Source: Gnetum montanum (lineage: Eukaryota > Streptophyta > Gnetopsida > Gnetales > Gnetaceae). Taken from it: a stretch of 32,351 nt of DNA. The position numbers were made by a program, and so were the translations under genes. The notes under the pieces are model-generated. The model was not told the origin of the DNA. It saw only the letters and a program-made list of their open reading frames with translations, and ran no database searches. This document shows, one piece after another, positions 10,690 through 21,090 of the stretch (position 1 is the stretch's first letter; each line of letters starts with the position of its first letter). The stretch lies in contig MNCI01025207.1 of the NCBI GenBank assembly GCA_015680685.1, positions 5,132-37,482 on the forward strand, written 5' to 3'.

Positions 10690-11143
10690 TTAATATGGCT
10701 TCTACACATAAGGAGAAATCATCACTTGCTAATGAATTTAATAAGATTTATGACATGGAATTATAATGAAGAAGACTAGAGTGCACCCATGCAAACTAGA
10801 ATCTCCTATGATCACACTTATCCGTATTATCCTGACTTCACATTTGTCTTTTACCAGGATGAACAACTAAGGTGGAAAGATTCACAGGACAACATTGGGT
10901 TACCTCCAAAATGTTCTACACCATCAATGTTGCAAGCAACCCTCATAAGGTTAAACCTTAGTCACGTACAAGAAGGGTACTACATCACAAAGCATATGAC
11001 TAGGCCATACCAACCAACAGAAGCTTAGGTTAGAAGGGATGCTACTATAAAGACAAGGCATGAGCTTGACCAATGAAAGAAAGAACCTCAAATAGTTGTC
11101 CTAGAGGAAAGAACTGGTGTTATGTTCTACATGGAGAAATTCT
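10690..11143 (+). pseudogene. Element Z gag remnant
   Basis: The plus strand around 10789-11143 encodes a relative of the minus-strand gag at 9105-9554 and of B gag at 23190. It has YYPDFTFVFYQDEQLRW, then GYYITKHMTRP, then after a stop a K/E-rich part ending IVVLEERTGVMFYMEKF. An in-frame TAG (in GAAGACTAGAGT) just before the conserved block occurs at the same place in the minus-strand copy. Three stops lie in the frame. Similarity ends near 11145, so only the N-terminal third of gag remains before unrelated sequence begins. Confidence 0.65.
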
Positions 11144-11149
11144 AGCCCT

Positions 11150-11617
11150 TAGGAGCTTACTAGTAATTGACTTATTAGGCAACAAAGCTTCTTAGCCTTG
11201 ACACCATTTTTCCATTTATCTATTAAATGGACCACAAATTAAGTATATCATAGCCATTATACTAACCCATTATTTGAAAATAGGGGAAATCAATTTAGAA
11301 ACTACACCATAAAGTCAAATTGCATTGTGGATTTACTATAACAGACTTGAAAATGAAATAAGAAAGTGAGCAGGTAAGTAAGTAAGTTCCTACATAATGA
11401 AACTTTATGACTAAGGCAACAAGAAAAAATATGAGGAACAAGAAAGGCTATAAGGAAAAACCTTCGAGAGTCAATAGTTAGATGAAACTCCTTCCACATA
11501 ATCATCATGAGCTAAATCCCTTCATTAGTTTGAGGGAATAACATTTGATGAAGAAATTTTTCCTTACATGATCCATAGTTGAGTGTAGCTAATATTAACT
11601 TGATTTGAATGACTCAC
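11150..11617. other. No gene recognised up to the assembly gap
   Basis: AT-rich sequence with stops in all frames. I see no similarity to other parts of the window. It may be a further insertion that truncates element Z gag. Confidence 0.4.
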
Positions 11618-11808
11618 NNNNNNNNNNNNNNNNNNNNNNNNNNNNNNNNNNNNNNNNNNNNNNNNNNNNNNNNNNNNNNNNNNNNNNNNNNNNNNNNNNN
11701 NNNNNNNNNNNNNNNNNNNNNNNNNNNNNNNNNNNNNNNNNNNNNNNNNNNNNNNNNNNNNNNNNNNNNNNNNNNNNNNNNNNNNNNNNNNNNNNNNNNN
11801 NNNNNNNN
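11618..11808. other. Assembly gap (191 N)
   Basis: A run of 191 N. Apparent open frames across it are artefacts. Confidence 1.
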
Positions 11809-12832
11809 TTCATGCTTGGGAAACTAACTTAATGAAGAGGCTCACAAGTAATGGTAAGCTCTTTAGTAAGGTTCCAAGAAACATGTTTGGATGAGGTTGG
11901 AAGTAGTGTAATGGATTAGAAAGCCATGCTCGAGAACTAATGTTGTTACAAAGAACCCAACTATTTGTAAGGATGAACACTTGTAGCTTGATCAAAGTTT
12001 AAAGACAAGGTAACTATGGGATTTTTCCCTAGCTAAAGTCCCTTAGTGCATTAGCATATTTCCAAGGAAGTTCCTATTGCTAGGTGGATGCTTAGAAGTT
12101 TACATGTGCACTTGAATAAGCAAGCTTCTTATTATAAGGCTACAATTGTTGGAAAGTAACTGAATCCTTAGGGAAATAAGTAATTTATTAGTTGATTATC
12201 TATTGAAGCATCTCTTGTCACTTGGTTGTTGATTGATACATTATCTTGCTAAGAAATGATGTGATGGAAACACAAGTTGTGGAATAGCTATGTGGTTATG
12301 TATTACTTAGGAAATCCATAAGGCTAGTTTTTAGATTTTGGGCTATTGCTTGACCTTGCCACTACTTATAGCCTTGCTGTAATGCCTACCTCATTTGTTA
12401 ATGCTAGCACCATTTGAAAAAATTCTACTAAACTTTATTAATTCTTATGAATACACTTGTCTTCATATTTGACAAATTCTGGCAAAGTACTCTTGTCTAC
12501 CTTCTATGCTAAGAAAAAAAATTGCATCTACCAGGCTCTTACCATTATGGCTTTCTTTGTAACACTAAAGAATGAAGTAGTTATGCAACCTACTAAAATG
12601 AAAAATGACTGAATAGCATTCTCCCTTAGGCCACATAAGTAAGGGGTTGTAATTCATGATCATTAGTTGATCTAATTAACTGTGTAGTAAGCTCCTTAGT
12701 TGATCATGATGTTGGAGAGGCTATGTGGTCTTTCTTTAAGATTATAACTAGGTATGCCTTTTTCTATGTTTACTGCTAAAACTTCTATCCCTTGCTAAAT
12801 TACTTTTTCTTAGCTAGATCTATTGTCAAGCT
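11809..12832. other. No gene recognised
   Basis: AT-rich, stop-rich sequence on both strands, without similarity to known families that I can see and without clear repeats. Confidence 0.4.
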
Positions 12833-13004
12833 AAGTTCTTCCTATAAACTGCCTACTGCCATCCTTGTTTTGGTATGCATTTAGCATCAAAAAATCACAC
12901 TGATGAGGGATGAAATTTTTTGAAAGCACTTCATGTTACTTTTAATGTCTGTCATTTTTACCACTTTTGTAGTTCATTTTTAGTAGTTTGTTCAATATTT
13001 TGCA
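12833..13004. repeat. Direct repeat, copy 1 of 2 (about 170 bp)
   Basis: This block starts AAGTTCTTCCTATAAA and ends near TTCAATATTTTG, and is repeated at 13754-13922 in the same direction with moderate divergence. A shorter relative is at 4892-4968 (shared AGCATCA, then GA(A/T)GAGGGATGA). The copies are 921 bp apart. They may be terminal repeats of a small element, but I see no TG...CA ends. Confidence 0.65.
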
Positions 13005-13753
13005 ACATATTTGCTTTTTCTACATTTTGTTTGGTCTCTGCCAACTCTCTTTAGCCACTGCATGTGATTTGTATATAATTTTTAACTTATAAAGCTTCTT
13101 CTCTCTTTGCACTTGTTGGTTAAAGATGTAATCTAGAACCTTTAAGGTTCTAGATTCCATGATCAATTAAGATCTTCTTATTGGACACCTACAAGTTTTT
13201 TTGAGTTGTAGATCCAAGAGCAGCAATGATAATTCTGCCATTACTATTATTTCTCCCACTACTTCTACTAGCTGATCTAGCTCTTGCTTTGTTAGAATGA
13301 CACAATTCATCAACGTTTAGATTCTTTTAGAGTAAACTCTATGTGTCTAAGTCATGGAGTATAACCAATTAATCAAGTGATGCTACATAAATTTTCAGCT
13401 TCATATGAAGCTACTCTCCTCCACGTGATCAAAGGAAGCATGTACAACACAAGTTGGATCCCTCTCGTTCTCTTCATGGACTTTGGTCCTTTAACTAAAT
13501 TCTTAAATGTGAGGGACCTTGAACTCTTGCGGCTCTGACAATAAGATCCACATCTTGCAAATGTCTTCCCTAAACATATCATCTATTAGAGAAAGTTTCA
13601 AACTACAGAGGTTCTTGATGTTGTAGTAGATTCAATTTTGATGTTTACACTTTCTGATCTTGGAATAGTTAGTCCACCCTCATATTTTCAAATGTGAGGG
13701 TTGCCATTTTTTTCTTTCGAACATGTGTCTACTATTTTCTTTCAAAAAGAATC
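13005..13753. other. Segment between the direct repeats
   Basis: No recognisable protein. A minus-strand open stretch of 69 codons (13373-13582) has no features I know. A 27-bp inverted repeat lies at 13130-13156. Confidence 0.35.
13130..13156. repeat. 27-bp inverted repeat
   Basis: Two perfect 13-bp arms (AATCTAGAACCTT and its reverse complement) flank a single central T at 13143. It could extrude as a cruciform or mark a palindromic binding site; no function is evident. Confidence 0.8.
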
Positions 13754-13922
13754 AAGTTCTTCCTATAAATTGTTTGCTATCATCCTTGTTTTTGGCATGC
13801 ATCCAACATCAAAGCCATGCTGATGAGGGGTGAATTCCTTGAAGATGCTTCATGCTACTTTTGAATTTTATCATTTTTATCTTTTTTGTAGTTCATTTTT
13901 AGTAGTTTCTTCAATATTTTAA
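13754..13922. repeat. Direct repeat, copy 2 of 2
   Basis: Matches 12833-13004 in the same direction, with AAGTTCTTCCTATAAA at its start and GTAGTTCATTTTTAGTAGTT near its end. Divergence is mostly transitions plus small indels. Confidence 0.65.
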
Positions 13923-14035
13923 AGTATCGTTTCTTTTCTTTTATTGATCCGCATAAATTTTTTTAACTCACCACCTACTATTTTATATGATGCTAAATAT
14001 TGGATAATATAAAAGAGGTATAAAAAAAATCAATG

Positions 14036-14405
14036 TGGTAGAAATGCATATGCTTCAATGGATGTTGAATGTTACTAGAAGAGATAAACTACATGATAAA
14101 GATATTAGAGGAAGACTTGGAGTCACTTCTATTTTATATAAGCTACAAGAATGAAAACTTAGATGGTTTGGATATGTGCAAAGAAGATTAGACAATGAGC
14201 TTATAAGCAAAGGTTGCTAGATCACTATTTCAAAAAAGCTACCGAAAAGAAGACCAAAGAAGACATTGAAAAAAACAATCAAGAATGATTTGAAGAAACT
14301 ATAAATTAACAAAGATCTACCTCTTCATAGAGGTGAATGGTAAAAAAGAACTCATGTAGTTGAGCCCATTTGATTGTGACAAGGCTATGATGATGATGAT
14401 GGTGA
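14036..14405 (+). pseudogene. LINE (L1-type) reverse-transcriptase protein C-terminus and 3' end
   Basis: The plus strand encodes, with stops and a frame change, the tail typical of plant L1-type LINE proteins: EMHMLQWM, then KLRWFGYVQRRLDNE, then PKRRPKKTLKKTIKNDL, and finally EPI and QGYDDDDGD near 14390. In intact plant LINEs this stretch (LRWFGHVQRR ... RGRPKK ... DDDD) closes ORF2. Only the last 370 bp remain. Such 5' truncation is usual for LINE insertions. No long poly(A) remains; an AT-rich stretch follows. Confidence 0.8.
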
Positions 14406-15050
14406 TATAAATATATTATAAATGTATAACTAAGGTTATTGTTACATTTAATAGGAAATACATGTACCTCATGCTTTTTTTTCTTACATTAATTTACATT
14501 ATGGGATGGTTTTTTAAACAAATTTTTTTCCAAGACAACGTTTTTTACAATGAGTTGTAACTTAGTATTTTTCATTAATGTAATGTTCCTTAATTGATTT
14601 ATATTTCATTATCTTGTATATTTTTGAATTAATATTTGATAGATTAGGAGGGTTAGAATATAATTTTTATTTTTAAGATCAAATTAGAAAATTATACTTC
14701 AACCTTGCTCAACAGAAATCCTATTTGAATGGGATTATTACCTACTCCCTAGTAGCCCATGCAAATTTTGTGACTATTGGTACCTTTAATTTCTCAATTA
14801 CATGATAAGCCTCAAGGGATCATCCTCTCCTTACTATTTAGGAGGTCTAGAGGGTTAGGTTATGAAGTCATGTTGTGGTTATAATATTTTGATTTGTATT
14901 TATATAATAGAGAGATCTAGATAGATTAAGAATAGATTAATGTCCTTGAAAGGTCATCCTTTCCTCACTATGTAGGAAGGCTAAAGGGTTATGTTACGAA
15001 GGTATGTTATGGTTAGAATATTTGAATTTTACTTGATCTAAACAACAAAT
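14406..15050. other. Non-coding, with a diverged 134-bp-period repeat pair
   Basis: No protein seen. Bases 14810-14902 and 14944-15030 are diverged copies in the same direction, 134 bp apart. Both have (C/T)TCATCCT(C/T)TCCT, then TAGGA and AGGGTTA, ending in GGTTA(G/T)AATATTT. Confidence 0.6.
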
Positions 15051-15590
15051 TGTTTTTGGGTCCTATTTGTAAGAAAAATTTGTTGTAAAACATTGATCAA
15101 AATGTGCATCTAATCGAATTGCACAAAATCATTGAAATGCGGAAATAAACAAAAAATTGACCTCTAGCCATTGTTGCTCTTGTTTGGACTACATGAATGA
15201 GTTTCAAAGAGTGTCTTAGATTCTTCTATCACACGAACGCTCAACAACGATGATGTATCCATACTTTGAGTGTTTGTGATAGGGACCAAAATTGTAACAT
15301 TGTTGTGAGTTTGATATCTTCTAGTATCATTTGTTCTCCCATCAAGAACATTTTATAGGCCAGAAAATATGTTACCAAAGATTAACTTCTGGTTTAAATG
15401 TGAAATATAAGACTATTGTTGTGAAAACCATTACAACAAATTTAGTTGGTTTCAAATTTGAAACCATTTGTTTTCTATAACACATAAACGATTACATTGA
15501 AACTTTCCATATCACGTAAATGGTTACATTAAACTTTCTATAATGCATAAATGGTTACATTGAAACTTTCTGTAATCATAAATGGTTACA
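15051..15590 (-). repeat. Copia copy 1, 3' LTR
   Basis: Ends are TGTTTTTGGG at 15051 and GGTTACA at 15590 (TGT...ACA). Blocks match the copia-2 LTR at 21091-21493: GAATTGCACA, TGACCTCTAGCCATTG, the TGAGTG/AGCATC...GTGA(T/A)AGGGAC block and TTATAGGCCA. On the minus strand a purine tract (AGTGGGAGAA, 15591-15600) precedes it, as in Ty1/copia elements. It is about 140 bp longer than the copia-2 LTR, partly because of internal repeats. Confidence 0.75.
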
Positions 15591-15591
15591 T
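15483..15591. repeat. Tandem repeat, about 32 bp x 3.5, in copia-1 LTR
   Basis: Units start at 15483, 15513, 15546 and 15577. Each has CATAAA(C/T)GGTTACATT or a close variant and AAACTTTC. The copia-2 LTR lacks this expansion, so it arose in this copy or its recent ancestors. Confidence 0.8.
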
Positions 15592-15859
15592 TCTCCCACT
15601 TGATCTTCATATTTAACCTAATATCCATCAAACACAACATTCAAGAAATAAATACATGAATCATGGTGATAGTTCCTTTGAATGTGAGTATTATCTTCCA
15701 TGTATTACATTGTATTATTTCTCAAACTTAATTCCTTATATGGTAGCTAAACTTTATGAATAAACCCAATGTTCATTCTAGGTCTTGTCATATGTGAGTT
15801 TTCTTTAATAACTATATGCGTAAACTAAATATGAGAAAACATCACAACTGAATAAGAGT

Positions 15860-16576
15860 TTCATTAAGATTGGAAAATTGTATGTACAAAAAAATTACAT
15901 TATGGAACCAAGTCCCATTTTCCTTAAATAACTTCAATGGTATTCCTTTTGTCAAAGGATCAACTATCACCAATTCAGTGCTTATATGCTTAATGACCAC
16001 TTTCTTTTCCTTAATATGTTCCCTTATGGCTAAGTACTTTATGTCGATGTGTTTACTTTAACTGCCACTCTTATTATTCTTAGTCATAAAGACATTAGCT
16101 AAATTATCACAAGATATTCTTAATGGCCTAGATACAGAATCTATAATTCTAAGGCCTAACATGAAACTCTTCAACCATACACCATGTGAAGTAGCCTCAA
16201 AATAAAAAACAAACTATGCCTCCATTGTGGAGGTAGCAACCAAAGTTTGATTTCCACTCTTCCAAGATACAGCTCCTCTAGCTAGCATAAAAACATAACC
16301 TCCAAAGTAGCCAATCACCTCTAGATTGTTAGTTCTTCTATACATAAGCATGTAATCTTTTGCACCTTGAAGGTACCTCATCACCTTCTTTGTAGCTCTC
16401 AAATGGTCAATGCCTAGATTACTTTGATATTTGCCCAACATTCCAACAAAAAATGCAATGTCAAGTCTTATGAAAACTTGAGCATACATTAGGCTTCCAA
16501 CAACTGAAGTATATGGAGCATTTCTCATTTGCCTTTTTTCTAAATCATTCCTAGGACATTGGTTCAAACTTGTCAT
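15860..16576 (-). pseudogene. Copia copy 1, RNase H region
   Basis: The minus strand encodes the Ty1/copia RNase H domain. It starts with NQCPRNDLEK and VGSLMYAQV (about 16560-16460), passes DHLRATKKVMRYLQGAKDYML and AVSWKSGNQTLVATSTMEA (to 16214), then after a stop continues through SCDNLANVF, KHIDIKYLAIREHI and DPLTKGIPLKLFKE to about 15925. At least two stops interrupt it. Order and motifs are those of the C-terminus of a copia polyprotein. The insertion point that splits copia 2 corresponds to the stop region near 16213. Confidence 0.85.
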
Positions 16577-17440
16577 CCTTCACAATGGGTGCTATATTCG
16601 ATGATAAATCTTTCATCCAAAACCTCTCTAAAACTTTATTGATATAGGTTTCCTACAATAGTCCTAGAATACATATAGATTTGTCCCTATGGATGTTAAT
16701 GCCAATGACATAAGATGCCTCACTAATATCCTTCATGTCAAAGTTCTTAGAGAGAAATTTTTTCACCTTGTATAGATATCCATTATCACTATTCCCAAGA
16801 AGGATATCATCCACATATAAGATAGGAAAACAAATTTTAGTCCCATTGATCTTCTAGTATATACATTGATCTGTTATGTTTTCTTCAAAACCAAATGTAG
16901 TGATGACATCATGGAATTTTAAATAACATTGACATGAGGCCTATCTCAATCCATATATGGATTTCTTGAGCTTGCATACCAATTGCTCACCATCACTAGA
17001 GAAAAATCTTTCAGGTTGTTTCATATAAACCTCTTCCTTTAGATCTCCATTGAGGAATACCATTTTTGCATCCATTTAATGTAATTCAAAATCAAAATGG
17101 GCAACCAATGCGATAATCACATGAAGGTAGTCCTTCTTAGATACACGAGAAAAGGTCTCTGTGTAATCTATTCCCTCTTTTTGACTGAAACCTTTAGAAA
17201 AAAGTCTTGCATTATATCTTTCAATGTTTCCTAATGAGCCTTTTTTTGTATTGAAGACCCATTTGCATCCAATGGATTTTACACCATCAAGCAACTTGAT
17301 AAGATCCTAGATTCCATTAGATGAGATAGAGTTCATCTCATCTTTCATGACATCATACCACAAGTTAGATACCTTACAACTCATGGTGTGTGAGAACATT
17401 TCGGGATCATTTTCAGCTCCTATGTTATATTTAGATTAAT
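16577..17440 (-). pseudogene. Copia copy 1, reverse transcriptase, 5'-truncated
   Basis: The minus strand encodes the Ty1/copia reverse transcriptase: GCKWVFNTKKGSLGNIERYN and GIDYTETFSRVSKKD (17270-17130), FDFELH then a stop at 17075 where relatives have Gln, MVFLNGDLKEEVY, CKLKKSIYGL, and the catalytic ILYVDDIL (the D-D pair is read from 16806-16817). The YVDD core is intact here, unlike in copia 2. Several stops prevent expression. Similarity to copia 2 ends abruptly near 17431, so integrase, protease, gag and the 5' LTR are missing. Confidence 0.85.
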
Positions 17441-17719
17441 ATTTGCACATTGATTACCATTTTAGAAACAAAATTCCAATGGGAATTAATAAAAATGGCA
17501 TTATTTCTTTTAATCTTTAATCTTTGAAAAATTAATTATAGCTTGACTATGAATTTGGTATAAGTGTAAATCTATTTTTTAAAAATAAAATGCAAACTAT
17601 GCATAAAAAAAATATTGTGTTTACATTTTATATTCAGTGATGTCAATGCTATGCCCTTGGATTTTAAATTAACATGTGACTAAATTAGTTCTAAGGGCAA
17701 CAGCTAAATGATTTGGTGG
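17441..17719. other. No feature recognised
   Basis: AT-rich sequence after the broken 5' edge of copia 1, with no protein or repeat that I can identify. Confidence 0.4.
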
Positions 17720-18215
17720 AAGCCAACATTGACCAAATAAAGTGAATTTATGAGTGTCTTGAGTATTATCAATTTACAGCTAACATAAACAATATTAGAA
17801 TCCTATAATAAGATGTTGAAAGATATTTTCTTCTTAATAATCTACAATATTTTTTTTGGAATCACTATGACACACAAAAATGAAGTGATTTTGTGAGCAG
17901 CTTAAGTATTATCAATTTAAAACTAACATAAAAAATATTAGAATCCTATCCTAAGATATTGAAAGTCATTTTCTTCTTAACAATCTTTAGTACTATTTTT
18001 AAGAATCACTAAGACTCACCAAATGAATATCTTAAGCTTAATCAATTTAAAACTAAGACTTAAGATATTCTCTAGAAATGGAGCATAAAGGTCTAGAGTT
18101 TTGTTTTTAGAAATCACTAAGATTCACCAAATAAAGCGATTTATGAATATCTTAAGTCTAATCAATTTAAAACTAAAGCTATTGCCTTATGTTCTCTAGA
18201 AATGGAGCATAAAGG
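17720..18215. repeat. Tandem repeat, four diverged units of about 120-145 bp
   Basis: A block with AATCACTA(A/T)GA(C/T), CACCAAAT, CTTAAGT(A/C)T and ATCAATTTAAAACTAA recurs; the last element starts near 17767, 17911, 18041 and 18161. The final two units also share TCTCTAGAAATGGAGCATAA (18070 and 18193). Units have lost or gained 10-20 bp, so the array is old. Confidence 0.75.
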
Positions 18216-18231
18216 TTTATTATTATTAATT

Positions 18232-18302
18232 AGAGATATGGGATATCAATCCTCGTGCCTCTTGCATGTAAAGAGAGTGCTCTACCATATGAGCTACACC
18301 CC
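18232..18302 (-). pseudogene. tRNA-Ala pseudogene (anticodon position reads TAC)
   Basis: The minus strand from 18302 closely follows plant tRNA-Ala: GGGGTGTAGCTC (one base short in the acceptor stem), GGTAGAGC D arm, anticodon loop TTTACAT where tRNA-Ala(TGC) has TTTGCAT, then GAGGCACGAGG. The T arm and acceptor 3' strand are disrupted (GATTGATATCCCATATCTC), and two pairs of the anticodon stem are lost. The A-box (TAGCTCATATGG) is well kept and the B-box is poor. It could be a decayed tRNA gene or the head of a tRNA-derived SINE; I see no clear SINE body. Confidence 0.75.
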
Positions 18303-18384
18303 TTACCTCATTGATTTGTAGATGTAACTCCCTAGGTGCAGGATCATGAGGAATATGATTCTGAAATCCTGAACTATCATCTCT

Positions 18385-19943
18385 TATGAACGAACCATTT
18401 TTAGAGAACAAAATTAGAGATGCTTGGCCTACGGGATGTTGATAGATGCATGACTGGTTGTTACAATATTCAAGAGAGGATGTTGCAAAGTTCACTACAA
18501 GCTCTATTACTAGCAATAAATCATCTCATGCCATGATTGTTATTGATCATGACTATAGTGCCTACGATTTTGATAAGCTAGGTGCAAAGCAAAAGAAATG
18601 CTACAATAAAATTGTAAGATACATGATATTTTCATAGTCAACAGATGAAGTTGTTTCGCCTTTACAAATGATTATCTAGGGAACAGCTGGTATAGGAAAG
18701 TCATTTCTCATAGGCATGCATTGTAACACTTTCATGAAATACTACCATGAAAAACATAATGCTTTACTTGTCATGGCACCTATAGGAGCTACAACATTTA
18801 ACATTAACGTAGCAACCATTCATTCCAGTTTGAGCATTGGAAAGGTGCCTACAAAGAACTCTCTTCCTTTGCAAAGATAAGTATACAAAATCGACTATCG
18901 CATGTAAGATATATAATAATTGATGAAATGCGTTTTGTGGGAGGAAGATTATTACAACGCATTGATAAATGACTAAGAGAAATTTTTCCAGAGCATCACA
19001 ATGAAGTTTTTGGAGGAAGATTAGATAGACTGATAGATGATTTGGCTTAGCTTCCTCTTGTGCTTGATGTTGTGCCTTAAGCATTTAGGAATCTAGATAT
19101 TATAGGGTTTTGGAAATCATTCCATACCTTTGTTGTTTTGGATGTAGTTTATCGTCAGTTTGGAACTAATCCTCAACAACAAATTTTTAGGGAAGTATTA
19201 ATGTATATTAGAGAAGGAAAATGCCATGATGAAGATTCTTGGCTGCTCGAATGAATCTTCCAACCACTTCAAGTGGATTAGATAGTTTTGAAGAATTAAT
19301 GCATTTATATGATACAAATGATAAAGTTCAATCACACAAGAAGAAAATGTTGCAAACAATGTAGAGACCTATTGTTGTGTGTGTAGCAGATAGAGATCCC
19401 CACAGATTCAGAATCTCAAATTATGATGGCGATGATATTGAGCGATATTTACTTATATGTGAAGGTGTAAGGGTTACACTCATAGTTAACCTTTGGTCTG
19501 AAGTAGGATTGGTGAATGGTGCACTTAGCATGATTCATAGTATTATATATCATCCAAGTAAACAACCACCTACATTACCATCATGCGTTGTTGTTGATTT
19601 TGACTCATACATCGAATGTCCCTTTGATAATGCTAATCATCATCCTGTGCCAATTATACCTATGGTCTTAGGAGCATCACGTTAGTTACTGTTACGGTGG
19701 GCATGGGCCATGACTATTCATAAATCTCAAGGAATGACACTAGATAAGGTTACTATTGACATTGGTTCAAGAGAAGTTATGGCTCTAACATTTGTTGCAT
19801 TATCTAGAGTCAAGACCATCGATTTTTTGAAGATTCATCCTCCTTTCTCTATGTAGAGATACAGAAAGATTTTACATAATAAAAATCTCCATAGTAGAAT
19901 TGCATAGGAAGTTCATTTTGCTTAATTAGAGGATTAGGCATAT
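18385..19943 (+). pseudogene. PIF1-like DNA helicase, decayed
   Basis: The plus strand encodes a superfamily 1B (PIF1-type) helicase. Visible in order: Walker A GTAGIGKSFLI (18680-18712), APIGATTFNINVATIHSSLSIG (motif Ia region, 18778-18840), Walker B-like YIIIDEMRFVGGRLLQRID (18910-18968), an LAxLPLVLDVVP segment (motif III region, near 19050), VVYRQFG (19147), then GVRVTLIVNLWSEVGLVNG (19465-19520), VVVDFDSYIECPF, WAMTIHKSQGMTLDKVTIDIG (19705-19765) and FVALSRVKTIDFLKIHPPF. At least six stops and a frameshift near 19240 inactivate it. Plant genomes have many such genes, some free-standing and some as the helicase part of Helitron RepHel proteins. No Rep domain and no Helitron ends are evident, so the source is open. 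Confidence 0.85.
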
Positions 19944-21090
19944 TGAGTTAACACTTATCACTATATTTTGCTTTTTGCTCAATCCTATTCTACAACTTTG
20001 TAATGTTTATTGCAATAATTGTGCAATGTATTTCTTCATCAACATATACAAAATATATAAACTTTTATTTCTACCAATTTATGTTTACCAGTATATATTA
20101 TTTGGAATGCAAAGAGTGATGTTATTTAAATAGTTCTATTAATATTTTAACAACTTGAACATTTATAACTATGTCCTTACCCACAAAACCACTCCACTAG
20201 CTTATATATATAATAACATAAAAACTTAAAAAATAATTAAATTCTACTCATTACCCACAAAACCGCTCCACTAGCTTATATTTATATATATATATATCAA
20301 TTAGTCGAGATGATTTTAAATAAGATGATTTTAACCAAGCCCGATTATTGGATGAGGTAACAAGATAACTAAAAATGGAATCACTTATGCCTCCTTTGTT
20401 TCTCTACCACTTACCCAATTTAGTTTTACCCTCTCAGTCAAGTTTTTTATATCTTTGTTTATTCATGGCATTTTTGAAAAATAAATCTCTTGCATAAATA
20501 GCAGTTTAAAAACACCATGAACAAATGAAGATAGAACACTATATAGTCATAGGACTTTTGCTTGTTGAGGCCTGTGAATAATCTGCCATGTGGCTTGTGA
20601 ACTTATTTGGACTATTTCCTTATTTCTTTTGAGAGGATAATGATGATATAAATGTATCTAATTCACTTGCACTTTTTTGGATTCAGGATTCTGGCTTTCT
20701 ATGCTTCAAAGGTGGACCAAGAGCAATTCAAAATTTAAGAAAGTGGTTTCACTTGAGCTTGAGAGAAGACGTAGTTCCGTTGGCATCCACAAATAAATTT
20801 TTCAGCTTTCAAGTCTTGTCGTATATACTCTGAGGGTATCAATTGTAGAACTAACTAGTACTTTACTTTTTCCTATGTAGCAATGTGTTTCACTTGTACT
20901 TTCTCTTATAAGCAGTAATTTAGATGCATGGAGGATGAGACAGTATGACTACTACTAGAGGGTGCTTAACAACATTTTGTAAAAGTAAAAATATAAAATT
21001 TATTTCCATATTTTCTTAATTCAATATCATCATTGTGGATTAGCTGGTTCTAGGATGGTGATGTATTTGTATCATATGTTTCTAGTTCAG
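19944..21090. other. No intact gene; short repeat pair and a possible exon fragment
   Basis: AT-rich. A 30-bp repeat pair is at 20177 and 20251. Around 20687-20800 a segment preceded by TTGGATTCAG (a good splice acceptor) has somewhat higher GC and reads FLCFKGGPRAIQNLRKWF in one frame and a basic stretch in another, followed by 3'-UTR-like sequence. I cannot assign it to a gene family. A host-gene fragment is possible. Confidence 0.35.
20177..20280 (+). repeat. 30-bp direct repeat pair, 74 bp apart
   Basis: Bases 20177-20206 and 20251-20280 match except for one A/G difference. The unit holds TTACCCACAAAACC and CTCCACTAGCTTATA. Each copy is followed by a TATATA stretch. It may be the terminal part of a small mobile element inserted twice, or a local duplication. 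Confidence 0.8.

Noticed and set aside
11595-11832. Open frames across the N run
   Set aside because: They exist only because N codons are not read as stops.
17720-18215. Tandem array as a CRISPR-like repeat array
   Set aside because: Units are long, diverged and joined head to tail without regular unique spacers, and the genome is a plant.
18232-18302. Functional tRNA gene
   Set aside because: Acceptor and T stems are broken and the anticodon stem has lost pairs.
18226-18516. 96-codon minus-strand open stretch over the tRNA pseudogene and helicase start
   Set aside because: It lies opposite recognisable helicase and tRNA-like sequence and has no features of its own.
20177-20280. CTAG-containing repeat pair as Helitron 3' ends
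   Set aside because: No hairpin directly before the CTAG and no matching 5' TC end found; kept only as a repeat.
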